A stretch of 50,861 nucleotides of DNA from Treponema sp. (GTDB lineage Bacteria; Spirochaetota; Spirochaetia; Treponematales; Breznakiellaceae), in NCBI GenBank assembly GCA_031266175.1, contig JAISBN010000148.1, positions 1-50,861 on the forward strand. Reading direction: 5' to 3'. Of the stretch, positions 50,110 to 50,861 are shown in pieces. The notes below the pieces were generated by a model. The model made no database searches. It was given only the letters and a program-made list of their open reading frames with translations, and had not been told where the DNA came from. The translations under genes were made by a program, and so were the position numbers. Positions within the stretch are counted from its first letter, which is position 1. Every line of letters starts with the position of its first letter.

Positions 50110-50667
50110 TTATTTTATCTTCTTATATTCTGCATGTATCCATTTATATATATTTTTTATTTCTTTTCCATAATTTCTATTTATTTCAAAATATTTTAGA
50201 CCGTTTTTATTACACAATTCTTTAACCAATTTGTTTTCCTTTACATATTGTTCCATTATTATATCACAATCTTCTTCACGATATTCTATAATGTTCTGAT
50301 TTCTTATTATTTTTGTTTGCAAATATTTTTCTATATATTCTTCCGAAAAACCTATTTTACAATATATTATTTTTGAGTAATATTTTTGTTCAAATTCGTT
50401 CATATCATACGGTAGATAAACTCCTTCAATTATTATATTTTGATTGTTTTCAATGTTTGTCATTATTATTCCTTTTATTATCGACCATATTTTTTTTGTT
50501 ATAATTTCGTCTTTTGATTCTGGTGTAAAACCACATTCAGGCCATCCCCTGTATATTCCCATTTTTATATGATCTATTGATAAATATGGAATTTTATATT
50601 TTTCCAATAATTTTTGAGCCAAAGATGTTTTTCCAACATGAGTAGTTCCGCCGATTAAAATAACCAT
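50110..50667 (-). CDS. P-loop kinase-like protein (cassette gene)
   Basis: A 185-residue protein with Walker A GGTTHVGKTSLA at residues 6-17, then LSIDHIKMGIYRGWP and NNQNIIIEGVYLPYDM, the pattern of small P-loop kinases such as 2-phosphoglycerate or aminoglycoside-type kinases (AAA_33-like). The substrate is not known. It is strongly AT-rich, has its own near-consensus promoter, and lies between two exact 32-bp copies of an attC-type arm, so it looks like a complete integron gene cassette on the minus strand. Confidence 0.75.
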   Translation of the reverse strand: MVILIGGTTHVGKTSLAQKLLEKYKIPYLSIDHIKMGIYRGWPECGFTPESKDEIITKKIWSIIKGIIMTNIENNQNIIIEGVYLPYDMNEFEQKYYSKIIYCKIGFSEEYIEKYLQTKIIRNQNIIEYREEDCDIIMEQYVKENKLVKELCNKNGLKYFEINRNYGKEIKNIYKWIHAEYKKIK

Positions 50668-50684
50668 TATTAGATCCCTTTTCT

Positions 50685-50713
50685 ATTTTATTTTAACAAA
50701 ATTATTTTGTCAA
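50685..50713 (-). promoter_or_regulatory. Near-consensus promoter of cassette kinase gene
   Basis: Minus strand TTGACA (50713-50708), 17-base spacer, TAAAAT (50690-50685), then AAAAGGGA before ATG 50667. Confidence 0.7.
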
Positions 50714-50735
50714 TAATTTTCAACCAATTTAGGGG

Positions 50736-50767
50736 GTATTGCACATAACGTTCCGGCTGTTTACGAC
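50736..50767 (-). repeat. Second copy of the 32-bp attC arm
   Basis: An exact repeat of 49907-49938 (both arms, GCACATAAC and CTGTTTACG, with the same spacer). The matching second half is not found before the window ends at 50861; the last seven bases GTTATGC may belong to it or to another site. Bases 50768-50861 hold nothing else recognisable. Confidence 0.7.
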
Positions 50768-50861
50768 ATACGGAAAATTGCACGTTTCTCGTATAGCGGT
50801 TTCACCCTGCCTCATCTAAATACTTGTTACATAAAGAATTAGCGTTGCTGGTTCGTTATGC

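Overview
The window is chromosomal DNA from a GC-rich bacterium, most likely a spirochaete of the Treponema line (insect-gut or rumen type). This rests on the gene set: hinge-poor SMC, DapL-type lysine genes, SUMF1 lipoproteins, Ig-like lipoproteins, a trypsin/beta-barrel fusion and a treponeme-style hypothetical family. It is recall of families, not a database search. Both ends are AT-rich and look like accessory DNA. No rRNA, tRNA, CRISPR array or integrase was seen.

Layout. 1-960: two AT-rich hypothetical genes and a half attC-like site. 1057-11800 (minus): efflux operon of a membrane-fusion lipoprotein, two Ig-like lipoproteins and two RND permeases; its first gene has been re-headed by an IS3-family fragment (11773-12085). 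12085-16281: XRE remnant, bidirectional terminator, rpoN-hpf, and a TPR-SpoIID protein. 16282-24000: two related surface modules on either side of smc. They share a dispersed inverted repeat, a long poly-C tract, a 21-bp tandem array and a gene of one hypothetical family; the second copy is decayed. 24086-27835: small flavodoxin-like protein, apt, glycosyltransferase, HAD hydrolase and a membrane protein. 27877-28222: a 100-bp tandem hairpin repeat. 28223-32658: RecQ-like helicase, secreted protease and two paralogous lipoproteins. 32763-36408: asd-lysA-dapL, overlapping genes for diaminopimelate/lysine. 36530-40699: glycerate kinase, coiled-coil protein, glycerophosphodiesterase and murJ, all overlapping. 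40756-48280: XRE regulator, MDR dehydrogenase, tatD-dusB-propeller protein, response regulator and mtlD. 48385-50861: decayed genes and an integron-like cassette with a full attC-like site.

How it works together. The core genes are ordinary housekeeping (cell-wall precursor supply and lipid II flipping, chromosome condensation, ribosome hibernation and sigma-54, purine salvage, tRNA modification, mannitol use). The unusual part is the accessory layer: probable contingency tracts controlling surface proteins, palindromic units sitting in frame inside coding genes, integron-type cassettes at the right end, and several promoters placed so close to the start codon that leaderless mRNAs are expected.
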